Assembly (NCBI GenBank): GCA_947476325.1
Contig: CANJPZ010000005.1
Coordinates: 1-64,000, forward strand
Origin: Caulobacteraceae bacterium
GTDB lineage: Bacteria; Pseudomonadota; Alphaproteobacteria; Caulobacterales; Caulobacteraceae
DNA: 64,000 bases
Reading direction: 5' to 3'
Shown here piece after piece: positions 8,801 to 17,995 of this stretch. Both the position numbers and the translations under genes were made by a program. Below the pieces are notes generated by a model. That model was not told where the DNA came from and made no database searches. It saw only the letters and a program-made list of their open reading frames with translations. Position 1 is the first letter of the stretch. The number at the start of each line of letters is the position of its first letter.

Positions 8801-11796
8801 TCGTCGCCCCCATCTTCGGCGGCCGTCGCCCACTCATAGACCCGCGCCAGATGGTCGTAGTCGCTGTCATAGGTGCGCACAAAGGCCGGGGCGATGCGCG
8901 AGACATAGGCCCTTTTCGGATCGTCATAGTCCCCGATCAGCGTCTGTAATCCGATGCGGGCATCAGCTATGGCGTCTGCCGCAACGCCGTCCTTGCCCAG
9001 GGCGGGAGTCTCCTTGCCGGCGGGTTTTCGCCCGGTGACCGAGACATAGACCAGGTCACCGATCCGTTTTGCCGACAATTCCGGAAAGCCGCCTTCGATC
9101 AGGATCGCGGCGGTCAGGGTCAGCTGGGGCGAAAAGCCCGTCTTGACCTGTTTCGGCGATGGCGGGCCGCCGGTCTTGAAATCCAGAATATGGCCGGTCC
9201 CGTCGGGTGTCAGTTCGATGCGGTCAGCGCGGGCCGACAGGGTGAAGCGTCCGCCCGGGGTTTCAAACGCGATCGAGCCTTCAACCTCGACCTCGATGCG
9301 CGGCGAAGTTTGCCTGCGCCCGGCTTCCCAGTCGGCGACCCAAGCGGCGGCCTCGCGGGCCAGGGCCTCTTCACGCGCCATGGCCCCGGTCGCCATGCCG
9401 GCGTCGCGCAGGGCGGCGACATAAAGCTTGCAGAACTCGCCCGCCGCATCGGCCGGCAGGGCCGCGGGCCAGAAGCGGGAGAAGGTCTCGAACGCCGAAT
9501 GGATGGCCGAGCCGCGCACCAGGGCGTCGGCCTCCCGGTCAGGCCGATCGAGCGCCCTCAGATGCAAGATGTGTTTGGCCCAGACGGCGTAAGGATCCCG
9601 CGTCAGGGTCTCGACCTGGGTAACCGACAGGGCGCGTGGACGGTCGGCGACCGGCGGCCTCGGCGCGGGCCGGGGGGCAGGTGCGGGCGAACCCGCCGCC
9701 TCGTCCAGGGCGCTTGCCCAGGCCAGCACCTCGTCGCGGCCGGGCAGGGCGACCACACCTGCGCCGCGCGCCAGGGTCTCCAGCCGCCACAGCCAGCGCG
9801 ACTTGACGGTGGGCTGGCCGGCGCGGCGCCGCGCGTGGATCAGATAGACATCCGGCGCCGAGGCAAGCTGGACAAAGTCGTGGGCCGACAGGCCGATCCG
9901 CCGCTCCGGCGAGGGCAGGCCTAGGGCCTGTCGCATGGGCCGCGACAGGAAGGGATCGGTCGGCGCATTGGGCGGCCACACGCCTTCTTCGAGGCCGGCC
10001 AGAATGATCCGGTCGGCGTGGACCAGACGCGCCTCGATGGCGCCCAGGATCTGCAGGCGTGGGTGGGCTGTCGGCGCGGCGCGCACCGTCTCGCCCTGCA
10101 TCAACCGGTCGGTCAGCCGGGCGAAGCGCTCGGCCGGCATGGCGCCCAGCAGCCCGCCGTCCTCCATCAGGGCGGCCAGCAGCCCGGCGGCGGCCTCACC
10201 CGCAGCGCCGGCCCACAACCCGCCGGTTCCGCCTTGCGGGCCCAGGCAGAGCGACTCAGCGACGGCGCCGATCAGGCGGGCGGCGGCGCTGGCGTCCAGG
10301 TCGCCGGCCGAAAACGCTGCGCGCACCGGCTCCACCTGCGCGTAGACTGACTCGGCGAACCCCGTCTGCTGATCCTTTTCCAGCAGCCGCGCCATGACCT
10401 CGTCGGCTTCTCGGGGCCGCCGCCCGCGCAGGGCGTACCGCTCAAGCCTGTCGCATCCGGCGTCGCGGGGGCCGGACTCCAGCCCGAGCCGGACCATAGG
10501 ATGCTTCAGAATGGCCAGCAGCACGACAGGGTCGTCCGGGTCGGCGGCCAGCTGCGCCAGAAGGCCCAGCAGAATGCCAACAGGGGTGTCGGCGAGAGGA
10601 ATCCCGGCAGACGAGTCCACCGCAACGCCCCAGCGCGCCAGACGCGCCGAGACCCGGCGGGCGAAGTCCTGGTCCGGCGTCACCAGGGCGGCCGTAGTGC
10701 CGGGCGTCTCCAGCGTTTCGCGCAGCAGCACGGCCGCGGCGCCGGCTGCGTCTTCCTCGGCTCGCGCGGTGAGCACATGCAGTCCGTCCAGGCCGGTCCG
10801 GACCGGTTCGGTGGTCTCGTCCGCCGCCTCGGCGTTCAGGGCCTCGATCTGCTTGTACCAGTCGCCGGTGGCGCTGGCCGGCCGCAGGGCCTCATTGATC
10901 ACCCGCCGGCGCCAGCGGGCCGGGGCGGTATCCTCGATCGGCCATGGGCTGACGTCGCCGCGGGCCATCTGGGCATGCTCCAGCAGGCGCTTGAGGGAAT
11001 ACTGCGGATGCTGCGGCTCAATCTCGTCCCAGGCCTCATCCGCCAGGTTTTGATCCAGGCCCGGCAGCACCACGCAGCCGCGCGGCGAGCGGGCGATCAC
11101 GGACAGCAGGGCGGCGGTCGACTTGACGCTGCCGGTCGATCCGGCGGCGATCACCGGAAAGGCGGGCGGCGCGCTCTCCCACTTGTCCGCCAGCCGGCGC
11201 AGCAGGGCCACGCGCCGGGTGGCCGGATCGGACAGGCCCAGCGCTTCCAGCCGCTGCGGCCAGGCCTGGACCGCCAGGGCCAGGAACGAAGCAGAATCTC
11301 GCCAGTGTTCAGCCAGGTCCGCCTCGACCAGCGTTGCGATCCGGTCGCGGTCCGTGATCTCTTCAATCTCAAGACTGTCAAAGAAGGCGCCCAGGGCGTC
11401 GGCCAGCTCAAAGGCCGCCGCGCCGTCGAAGTCGCCCTTCAGGCGGGGCAGATAGTCCTGCACCAGCCGGGACAGTTCGAACCGCCGGCGCCAGGGCGAG
11501 ATCGCGGGGGCCAAGTCGATCGCCAGGTCGCCGGCCTCGAACGGGGGCTCGCCCTCATCCAGATCGCCGAGGGCGCGGATTTGCGGCAGCAGCAGCGCCC
11601 GTTGGCCCGAGGCCTCGACGAAAGCCTGGCTCAAGGCCCGTGCGCCGCGCCGGTTGGGCAGCAGGATGACGCTTTGCGCCAGTGAATCCTCGCCGCCGGG
11701 ACCAAGCGTCTCGAACAGCCTGCCGGCCAGGTCGCGCAAAAAGGGACGCCCCGCCGGTATGGAAAACCAGTTCGCGGGGCGCCCGAACAGGTTCAC
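8797..11796 (-). CDS. addB: double-strand break repair protein AddB (alphaproteobacterial type)
   Basis: AddB (999 residues) partners AddA in the recombination nuclease. The N-terminus lacks an intact Walker A P-loop and the protein behaves like an inactive helicase scaffold. A RecB-family nuclease core lies near the C-terminus, with IELTPDGTGHILDFKTGG. The C-terminal cysteine cluster that forms an iron-sulfur staple in Bacillus AddB is absent. The start is GTG at 11796, overlapping the murU stop by four bases (GTGA), and the gene end overlaps addA in the same way. Confidence 0.93.
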   Translation of the reverse strand: MNLFGRPANWFSIPAGRPFLRDLAGRLFETLGPGGEDSLAQSVILLPNRRGARALSQAFVEASGQRALLLPQIRALGDLDEGEPPFEAGDLAIDLAPAISPWRRRFELSRLVQDYLPRLKGDFDGAAAFELADALGAFFDSLEIEEITDRDRIATLVEADLAEHWRDSASFLALAVQAWPQRLEALGLSDPATRRVALLRRLADKWESAPPAFPVIAAGSTGSVKSTAALLSVIARSPRGCVVLPGLDQNLADEAWDEIEPQHPQYSLKRLLEHAQMARGDVSPWPIEDTAPARWRRRVINEALRPASATGDWYKQIEALNAEAADETTEPVRTGLDGLHVLTARAEEDAAGAAAVLLRETLETPGTTAALVTPDQDFARRVSARLARWGVAVDSSAGIPLADTPVGILLGLLAQLAADPDDPVVLLAILKHPMVRLGLESGPRDAGCDRLERYALRGRRPREADEVMARLLEKDQQTGFAESVYAQVEPVRAAFSAGDLDASAAARLIGAVAESLCLGPQGGTGGLWAGAAGEAAAGLLAALMEDGGLLGAMPAERFARLTDRLMQGETVRAAPTAHPRLQILGAIEARLVHADRIILAGLEEGVWPPNAPTDPFLSRPMRQALGLPSPERRIGLSAHDFVQLASAPDVYLIHARRRAGQPTVKSRWLWRLETLARGAGVVALPGRDEVLAWASALDEAAGSPAPAPRPAPRPPVADRPRALSVTQVETLTRDPYAVWAKHILHLRALDRPDREADALVRGSAIHSAFETFSRFWPAALPADAAGEFCKLYVAALRDAGMATGAMAREEALAREAAAWVADWEAGRRQTSPRIEVEVEGSIAFETPGGRFTLSARADRIELTPDGTGHILDFKTGGPPSPKQVKTGFSPQLTLTAAILIEGGFPELSAKRIGDLVYVSVTGRKPAGKETPALGKDGVAADAIADARIGLQTLIGDYDDPKRAYVSRIAPAFVRTYDSDYDHLARVYEWATAAEDGGDE

Positions 11797-12500
11797 CGCA
11801 GCTGCTCGTCGGCGTAGTCGCGCCCTGCCGGGTCGGAGACGTGGATGATCGTCGCATCGGTGACCGCACCGAACAGGCGACCACGGGCCGACAGGTCCTT
11901 CCAGATCGGCAGGATGGAGAAGGACGCCTCACGCCCGCTCAGCAGCGCCGGTTTCAGGATCTGGAAGCCGATGTTGTTGAACGGCGGCAGGGGGTCGGGT
12001 GAGTTGGAATGGGTCAGGCGGCCGGCCGGATCCATCACGAAGCCCTCGGGGCGATTGTATCCATAACAGTTGGCGCGCGGCGACAGCAGGATGCGGATGT
12101 CCATGACCTCCGGGTCCCAGCCGTCCGCGAGGCTGGCGAGCGCCGGGGTCTTTCCCTCGATCCAGACATTGTCGATGTTGGCGACAAGGACCGGATCATC
12201 GCCCAGGGCGCCGAGCGCATGGGCTATGCCGCCGCCGGAATCCAGCAAGCCTACACGTTCGTCGGAAATGACGATGCGCAGGTCGGTGCGGCGCGCCAGG
12301 TGGGCCTCAACCATGTCGGCGAAGTGGTGGACATTGACCACGGCGGTGGTCACGCCCGCCTCAACCAGCCGGTCCAGGGTATGGTCGATCAGGGCCCGTC
12401 CCGCCACGGGCACAAGAGGCTTGGGAAGGGTGTCGGTCAGGGGGCGCATGCGCGAGCCGATGCCGGCGGCCAGCACCATGGCGGTTTTCAGGCCGCTCAT
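11793..12500 (-). CDS. murU: N-acetylmuramate alpha-1-phosphate uridylyltransferase (nucleotidyltransferase)
   Basis: This 235-residue sugar-1-phosphate nucleotidyltransferase has the N-terminal signature MVLAAGIGSRMRPLTDTLPK and the metal-binding VANIDNVW. Directly upstream is an AmgK-type kinase, and this pairing is the recycling route from N-acetylmuramate via MurNAc-1-phosphate to UDP-MurNAc, known from Pseudomonas and alphaproteobacteria. The specific function therefore rests partly on context. ATG 12500 overlaps the amgK stop (ATGA). An ATG 90 bases upstream is in frame but lies inside amgK. Confidence 0.88.
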   Translation of the reverse strand: MSGLKTAMVLAAGIGSRMRPLTDTLPKPLVPVAGRALIDHTLDRLVEAGVTTAVVNVHHFADMVEAHLARRTDLRIVISDERVGLLDSGGGIAHALGALGDDPVLVANIDNVWIEGKTPALASLADGWDPEVMDIRILLSPRANCYGYNRPEGFVMDPAGRLTHSNSPDPLPPFNNIGFQILKPALLSGREASFSILPIWKDLSARGRLFGAVTDATIIHVSDPAGRDYADEQLR

Positions 12501-13612
12501 GAGCGCAGGTCCTGCGGCACGCGCGCCTCGATCCAGCGGCGGACGGGCGTCAGGTCGTCGCGCTGCAGATTGGTCATCAGGTGACGCCACATGCGCGGCA
12601 GGAAGGCGCGATAGCGCGGCTTGCCGTCGCGGGAAATCAGCCGGGAAAAGATGCCGATGATGCGCGCCTCGTTGAGGGCCGCCAGGGCCGCATAGTCGGC
12701 CATGAAGGTCTCACGTTCGATGTCGGGCCGCAGGGCGAAATAGTGGTCCAGCATCGCCGCCTCCAGTTGCTGCGGCACATCGCGGCGAGCGTCCTGCAGC
12801 AGGGAGTGCAGATCCCATGAAGGATGAGCCAGCACGCAGTCCTGAAAATCGATCATCCCGACCCGGGCCACGCCCGAGCGCTGGGGCAGCCACAGCAGGT
12901 TCTCGGCGTGATAGTCGCGGTGGGTGAAGGCTGTGGCTCCGGCGGCGGCGCGCAGGCGGGCCGGCCGCCACAGCGCATCCCATTCGGCGGCATCGTCGGC
13001 GCTGATGGCAACGCGCGGATCGAGCTTCGGCAGCCATTGTACGAAAAGGTCAGCGCCGGTCTTCAGGGCCAGGTCGTCATAGGCCAGTAGCGGCCAGGAC
13101 GCGCCATCGGCCTGCAACACCGGGGGCGGGGTTTCGTTCTGCAGCAGAACCAGAGCCTCGACCGCGGCGGCGTAGAGCGGCCTCTGATCCTGGCCGTCCT
13201 CGATCAGCCGGGCGAACAGCCCGTCGCCCAGGTCTTCCAGGATGGCGAAGCCCAACCCTGTGTCGAAGGCGATGATCTCCGGCGCCGAAAGGCCGCGCGC
13301 CCGCAGGTAGCCGGCCGAAGCGACAAAGGCGTCGATGCGGCTGGCCGACAGCCGGGCCATGGCGGCATAGCCCGCGGCGATGCGCTCGTCCTCGGTGGCG
13401 CCGGCCGGAAGGGTGCGGCCCTCGGCGGCGGGCGGCGAGTCCATCAGCATCAGGCTGGGGCGGCCGGACCGGACCAGTCGTACATAGGCGCGTGTTGAGG
13501 CGTCTCCCGGCAGGGCCTGACGTTCGGCGTCCGCCAGCCCGGCGGCGGCCAGAAACGCCTCTCTTTGAGCCGCGCGCTCAGAACTCAAGGGCCCGTCCTT
13601 CGAAATCGCCAT
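12497..13612 (-). CDS. amgK: N-acetylmuramate/N-acetylglucosamine kinase, aminoglycoside phosphotransferase fold
   Basis: This 371-residue protein has the aminoglycoside-phosphotransferase fold. The catalytic loop is FTHRDYHAENLL and the metal-binding loop is VGMIDFQD. The N-terminal PGDASTRAYVRL is typical of the AmgK group, which phosphorylates MurNAc at the anomeric position for MurU. It overlaps tsaE by 35 bases if ATG 13612 is used. A TTG at 13588 would reduce the overlap, so the start is not certain. Confidence 0.88.
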   Translation of the reverse strand: MAISKDGPLSSERAAQREAFLAAAGLADAERQALPGDASTRAYVRLVRSGRPSLMLMDSPPAAEGRTLPAGATEDERIAAGYAAMARLSASRIDAFVASAGYLRARGLSAPEIIAFDTGLGFAILEDLGDGLFARLIEDGQDQRPLYAAAVEALVLLQNETPPPVLQADGASWPLLAYDDLALKTGADLFVQWLPKLDPRVAISADDAAEWDALWRPARLRAAAGATAFTHRDYHAENLLWLPQRSGVARVGMIDFQDCVLAHPSWDLHSLLQDARRDVPQQLEAAMLDHYFALRPDIERETFMADYAALAALNEARIIGIFSRLISRDGKPRYRAFLPRMWRHLMTNLQRDDLTPVRRWIEARVPQDLRS

Positions 13613-14039
13613 GGGGCGTCAGGCGCGCCCGGCGCGCATCCCCGTCTATGGCGAGTTCTATATCGAGTCGCGTGGACGGCAGCGCGCCTTCGAGGCGCTC
13701 GGGCCATTCGATGATGGCGCAGCCGGCATCGAGGGCTTCGTCCAGCCCCAGCTCATAAGCCTCGTCAGGTGATTTCAGACGATAAAGATCGAAGTGGGCG
13801 ACGGTGCAGCCGGAACCCTGGTAGGTCTGGACCAGGGTGAAGGTCGGACTTGGAACCTCTTCATCGGGTGTGGTCAGGGCGCGGATCAATCCGCGGGCCA
13901 GAGTCGACTTGCCTGCGCCCAGGGGGCCGAACAGGCAGACTGCATCACCGGCCTCCAGCAGGCCCGCGACCGCTGCGCCCAGCCGGGCGGTGGCTTCGGG
14001 CGTGTCGAGGCGGAAATCGCCTTCGTCGGAAACGATCAT
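13578..14039 (-). CDS. tsaE: tRNA threonylcarbamoyladenosine biosynthesis ATPase
   Basis: TsaE (153 residues) is the ATPase that works with TsaB and TsaD to make t6A37 on ANN-decoding tRNAs. The P-loop GPLGAGKS is at residues 38-45. The family motifs SPTFTLVQTY and HFDLYRLKSPDEAYELGLDE follow, and CAIIEWPERL carries the conserved Trp. Its ATG overlaps the stop of the acyltransferase gene by four bases (ATGA). Function is well supported by motif and length. Confidence 0.95.
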   Translation of the reverse strand: MIVSDEGDFRLDTPEATARLGAAVAGLLEAGDAVCLFGPLGAGKSTLARGLIRALTTPDEEVPSPTFTLVQTYQGSGCTVAHFDLYRLKSPDEAYELGLDEALDAGCAIIEWPERLEGALPSTRLDIELAIDGDARRARLTPHGDFEGRALEF

Positions 14040-14869
14040 CGAAATTCCCCGTCCGGCTCGAGGGGCAGGATGTGCTCGACATAGTGCTTCAAGGCCAGTG
14101 TCGCTGCATGGGAGTCAGTTTCGAGCACACCCGGCGCGATGGGGCGGCCGAAGATCAGGCCATAGGTCTTGCCGGCCTTGTTGAGCATCTCGTGGAACAG
14201 GGTGATGTCGCGAAGCTCCTGGCTGAAGCGGCCGAACAGGTGGAACAGGGTCGACCAGGGCCCGCTCATGTGGACGGGTATGATCGGCGCGTCATACCTG
14301 CGGGCCAGGGACGCTGCGCTGGGCGCCCACGGGGGATCCGACAGCGTTCCGTCCGCCCCCCGCACCGCCAGACGGCCGGCCGGAAACACCACAACGCAGC
14401 GCTCGGCCTCGAGCGCTTCGCGCGCCCGCAGCAGGGTCTCGCGTGTCTTTTCTCGGGTGCGTTTTTCCTCCACCCATTCCACCGGGATCACCACCTCGCC
14501 CAGACGGTGTGAGACGCGCAAGGCATCAGCGTTGGCGAAGAAGATGGCGTCCGGCCGCCGCTTCTTCAGGGCGCCGTACAGGGCGATGCCATCCGCGATG
14601 CCGGTGGGATGGTTGCTGATCACGATCACGCGACCGGTGGCCGGAATCCGGTCAAGCCCAGTAATGTCGAGCTTGAGGGCCAAGAGGTCCGAGACATAGC
14701 CCATGGCGTCGGGGCCGCTGACAGACGCCACCTTGTCGGCCATGGCCCGGGCTCGGTCGTAGTCCAGCAGGGCATAAAGGGCGGGCCGCACGACCGGCCA
14801 CAGGGGACTTGCCGCCAGCCTCGGCGCGCGCTCGGCGATCAGGATGTCGACGATGTGGTCGGCGGGCAT
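14036..14869 (-). CDS. lysophospholipid acyltransferase family protein (PlsC-like)
   Basis: This 277-residue protein resembles 1-acyl-glycerophosphate and related acyltransferases. The acyl-transfer motif is ISNHPTGIADG, with the His and Asp one residue further apart than in classical HX4D. The second block VVVFPAGRLAVRG corresponds to the FPEG-type phosphate motif. The variant NHPTG is seen in proteins annotated as haemolysin-like acyltransferases, so the acceptor lipid is unknown. There is no obvious signal peptide. It heads the tsaE-amgK-murU-addB-addA series. Confidence 0.8.
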   Translation of the reverse strand: MPADHIVDILIAERAPRLAASPLWPVVRPALYALLDYDRARAMADKVASVSGPDAMGYVSDLLALKLDITGLDRIPATGRVIVISNHPTGIADGIALYGALKKRRPDAIFFANADALRVSHRLGEVVIPVEWVEEKRTREKTRETLLRAREALEAERCVVVFPAGRLAVRGADGTLSDPPWAPSAASLARRYDAPIIPVHMSGPWSTLFHLFGRFSQELRDITLFHEMLNKAGKTYGLIFGRPIAPGVLETDSHAATLALKHYVEHILPLEPDGEFR

Positions 14870-14914
14870 GGCGGCAGTTAGGCGGGTTGGCCGAACCCTG
14901 GCAAGGGCCTCGCC

Positions 14915-15553
14915 CTAGAGCTCGCAGGCCGCGACCACCTCGGCGCGCAGGTCGGGCAGTCCGGTTCCCTTCTCGGCGCTGGTCGCCAGCACGCGCGGGA
15001 AGGCGGCCGGGCGCTTGGCGATAGCCTTCTGGGTGGCTGCGACGCAGGCCGCCGCTTCGTGTGGTTTGATCTTGTCGGACTTGGTCAGGACGATCTGGTA
15101 GGAGACCGCCGCCAGATCCAGCGCATCCAGGGCCTCGGTATCCACCGACTTGAGACCATGGCGTGCGTCGATCAGCAGATAGACCCGCTTGAGATTGGCC
15201 CGGCCGCGCAGATAGGCCCGGCCCAGGTTCTGGAACTTGTCGGTGGCGGTTTTCGAGGCCCGGGCAAAGCCATACCCGGGCAGGTCGACGAGGCGTAGGC
15301 GGCCGTCCAGATCAAAGAAATTGACCTCGCGCGTGCGGCCAGGCTCGTTCGAGGCCCGGGCCAGATGTTTGTGGTTCACCAGGGCGTTGATCAGGCTGGA
15401 CTTGCCGACATTCGATCGTCCGGCGAAGGCGATCTCCGGCAGGTCGGGATCCGGCAGACCATCCATGGCCACGCAGCCCATGATGAAGCTGGCGGGGCGT
15501 GCGAACAGGACCCGTGCGGTCTCGATCTGGTCTTCGGTGAAGGTGTCGGTCAC
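14915..15553 (-). CDS. engB: ribosome biogenesis GTP-binding protein EngB/YsxC
   Basis: This 212-residue GTPase assists 50S subunit assembly. The G1 motif GRSNVGKS is at residues 45-52, G2 lies in [10 protein letters not shown]3 is DLPGYG and G4 is TKSD. I start at GTG 15553, which overlaps the yidC stop by four bases (GTGA). The ATG further upstream at 15733 lies inside yidC. The downstream position after rpmH-rnpA-yidC is conserved in many alphaproteobacteria. Confidence 0.95.
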   Translation of the reverse strand: MTDTFTEDQIETARVLFARPASFIMGCVAMDGLPDPDLPEIAFAGRSNVGKSSLINALVNHKHLARASNEPGRTREVNFFDLDGRLRLVDLPGYGFARASKTATDKFQNLGRAYLRGRANLKRVYLLIDARHGLKSVDTEALDALDLAAVSYQIVLTKSDKIKPHEAAACVAATQKAIAKRPAAFPRVLATSAEKGTGLPDLRAEVVAACEL

Positions 15554-17349
15554 CCGGCAGGCTTCGGCTTGCCGGTGATCCGGCGAAGGCCCGCATCGAT
15601 CGGATTGTCCACCTTGAAGCGCCGCATGATGATGTACTGCTGGACGATCGTCAGGCTGTTGGACCAGCAGTAGTAGATGATCAGACCGGCCGGCAGGCTG
15701 GACATCACGAAGGTAAAGATCACCGGGATCCATTTCATGATCATCTGCTGGGTCGGATCACCGGCCGGGGGGCTCATCGACTGGGTGAGGATCATGGTTA
15801 TGCCGTAGAGCAGCGGCCAGATACCCAGGTGCAGCGGCCCGTCCAGGAAGCCGCCGATCAGCGGCACCAGCGAAGGGTCCCAGGGAATCGCGCCGAACAG
15901 GGTCAGGATGGAAGTCGGGTCGCGGTCGGAAAGGTCCTGGATCCAGCCGAAGAACGGCGCCTGGCGCATCTCGATGGTGGTGTTGAGCACTTTGAACAAG
16001 CCGAAGAACACCGGCATGGTCGCCAGCATCGGCAGGCAGCCGAGCAGCGGATTGATCTTCTCCTCCTTGTACAGCTTCATCATGTTCTGCTGGAGGGCGG
16101 CAGGGTCTTCCTTGAACCGCTCCTTCAGCTTGTCGAGCTGAGGCTGGACCTTCTTCATCTTGGTCATGGATTCAAAGGACATATTGGCCGGGAAGAAGAA
16201 GGCGATCTTGATGGCAACCGTCAGCATCAGGATGGCGAGGCCGAAGTTGCCGATATAGCGCTGGAAGAATTCGATCAGCCAGAACAGCGGCTTGGTGATG
16301 TACCAGCCCCAGCCCCAGTCGATCGCGTCGACGAACCGCGGGATGCCCAGGGACTTGGTGTAGCCGGTCAGCACGGGCGCGCGCTTGGCGCCGGCGAACA
16401 GGCGGCGGGTCTCGGTGACCTGGCTTCCGGGGTTCAGCAGATGGGGCTGGCCCTCGTAGCGGATCTGGAAAACCTTTTCCGAGCCGAAGGGACCGGCCGA
16501 GAAGCGTGCGTTCAGCGGCTCCTTCTGGTCGGGGACCAGGGCGGTCAGCCAGTACTTGTCGGCGATGCCCATCCAGCCGCCGGTCGAGGGCAGGTCGTAC
16601 TGGCCATCCTTGGCCCACGGCTTGTACTGCCGGATCTTGAGCCGGTACTCCTTGTCCTTGCCCAGCACGCTGAAGGCCCCGTCGGCCGAGGCGCTGGCCC
16701 GCGCCTTGGGCGGAGGAACGCCCTGGCGCTCCACGGCGCCGTAAGGCGTGATGGTGACCGGCGCCGGGCCGCTGTTCACCACCGTGTCGGTGACGGTGAA
16801 CATGAACTGGTCGTCCACCGCGATGTCGCGGGTGAAGGCCAGGCCCTGGGGTGTTGAATAGGTCAGGCGCACCGGATGGCCCGGGGTCAAGGCACCGGTG
16901 CTGGCCAGGGTCCAGGGCGTATGGGCGTCGGGCAGGCCGGTCAGGTTCTGTCCGCTCCAGCCGAACTGGGCGAAGAAAGCGTGTTGCGCGCCCAGCGGGC
17001 GCAGCAGTTCAACCATCGGCGACTTCGGATCGAGTGTCTGACGATAGTTGCGCAGGTTGAGGTCGTCGAAGCGGCCGCCCTCCAGCGAGATCGATCCGGT
17101 CAGCGCCGGGGTGTCGATCGCCACGCTGGGGCGGGCAAGGGCCTGGGCGACGGGAATGAACACCGGCGCCGGCGTGCCGTCGGGATTTACCGCAACGCCG
17201 GGCTGGGCGATGGCCTGCTTTTGCTGGATCGCCTTTTGCGCGGCCTGTTGCTTCTGGGCCGGCTGCAGCACCAGGAAGTCATAGGCGAACCATAGACCCA
17301 GGGCGCAGATCACAAAGATGATCGTGTTGCGGGAGTTATCGTTGTCCAT
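15550..17349 (-). CDS. yidC: membrane protein insertase YidC
   Basis: YidC (599 residues) inserts and folds inner-membrane proteins, alone or with SecYEG. There is an N-terminal membrane anchor (about residues 8-26), a long periplasmic beta-rich domain to about residue 340, and then the conserved insertase core beginning near [17 protein letters not shown]. The core includes [19 protein letters not shown], and the last segment is [14 protein letters not shown]. Length and order match Gram-negative YidC. It follows rnpA by 56 bases, with no yidD gene between them. Confidence 0.97.
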   Translation of the reverse strand: MDNDNSRNTIIFVICALGLWFAYDFLVLQPAQKQQAAQKAIQQKQAIAQPGVAVNPDGTPAPVFIPVAQALARPSVAIDTPALTGSISLEGGRFDDLNLRNYRQTLDPKSPMVELLRPLGAQHAFFAQFGWSGQNLTGLPDAHTPWTLASTGALTPGHPVRLTYSTPQGLAFTRDIAVDDQFMFTVTDTVVNSGPAPVTITPYGAVERQGVPPPKARASASADGAFSVLGKDKEYRLKIRQYKPWAKDGQYDLPSTGGWMGIADKYWLTALVPDQKEPLNARFSAGPFGSEKVFQIRYEGQPHLLNPGSQVTETRRLFAGAKRAPVLTGYTKSLGIPRFVDAIDWGWGWYITKPLFWLIEFFQRYIGNFGLAILMLTVAIKIAFFFPANMSFESMTKMKKVQPQLDKLKERFKEDPAALQQNMMKLYKEEKINPLLGCLPMLATMPVFFGLFKVLNTTIEMRQAPFFGWIQDLSDRDPTSILTLFGAIPWDPSLVPLIGGFLDGPLHLGIWPLLYGITMILTQSMSPPAGDPTQQMIMKWIPVIFTFVMSSLPAGLIIYYCWSNSLTIVQQYIIMRRFKVDNPIDAGLRRITGKPKPAG

Positions 17350-17405
17350 GAGAGATGTATGGCTCGGCGAGATGGAAGCGGGCGGATTCGCCCCCGCCCG
17401 GGCGG

Positions 17406-17759
17406 TTACAGGTCAGTCGGCGCGAGCCTTATCAGCGCGCTTTTCACATCGTCAAGCAAACGCGCCCAGGGACGGGCGGGCGTGCCGGCGCGCGCGACGA
17501 ATACATAGTCGTGCCCCGGCCTTCCGTGAAGGGGCAGCAGCAGTCTGGCGGCCTCGCGCAGCCGACGTTTGGCGCGGTTGCGAACTACTGCCCCGCCGAT
17601 CCGCCGGGTGGCCGTAAAGCCGACCCGCACCTTGGGGTTATCGTCCGCCCGGTCGCGGTCCTGAATGACCACCGCGCCGCGCGCTACGGACACAGCGGCG
17701 GAAGCGGCCAGGAAGTCGGGCCGTTTCTTGATGCGTTCGATGGTGGGCGTGTCAGACAT
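17406..17759 (-). CDS. rnpA: ribonuclease P protein component
   Basis: This 117-residue basic protein is the protein subunit of RNase P, which matures tRNA 5' ends. The RNR-type signature GGAVVRNRAKRRLREAAR spans about residues 55-72. The N-terminal RIKKRPDFLAA is also typical. It lies 38 bases downstream of rpmH, the conserved bacterial arrangement. Confidence 0.95.
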   Translation of the reverse strand: MSDTPTIERIKKRPDFLAASAAVSVARGAVVIQDRDRADDNPKVRVGFTATRRIGGAVVRNRAKRRLREAARLLLPLHGRPGHDYVFVARAGTPARPWARLLDDVKSALIRLAPTDL

Positions 17760-17797
17760 CGCTCATGCCCCCAGGGATGAGCGCGAAGGGGTATTCC

Positions 17798-17932
17798 CTA
17801 GGCGGTCAGGCGCTTGCGGCCCTTGGCGCGGCGGCGAGCCACGATCTTGCGGCCGTTCATCGTCGCCATACGGGCGCGATAGCCGTGACGGCGCTTGCGC
17901 ACGAGACGCGAGGGCTGAAAGGTGCGCTTCAC
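17798..17932 (-). CDS. rpmH: 50S ribosomal protein L34
   Basis: L34 (44 residues) is read directly from the sequence: it starts [20 protein letters not shown] and ends GRKRLTA, the full canonical protein. The start codon is GTG at 17932, and the stop is TAG at 17798-17800. It is first in the rpmH-rnpA-yidC-engB order. No dnaA gene or obvious replication origin lies next to it in this window. Confidence 0.96.
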   Translation of the reverse strand: MKRTFQPSRLVRKRRHGYRARMATMNGRKIVARRRAKGRKRLTA

Positions 17933-17995
17933 AATAGGGCTCCGGGAAAGGCTTTTCTAAAGAGGCGCGGTGGATAGGGGAAAGGACCGCCCGTG

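Noticed and set aside
17350-17405. Missing yidD gene between rnpA and yidC as a deletion
   Set aside because: The gap is only 56 bases and gives no remnant. yidD is often placed elsewhere, so nothing can be concluded.
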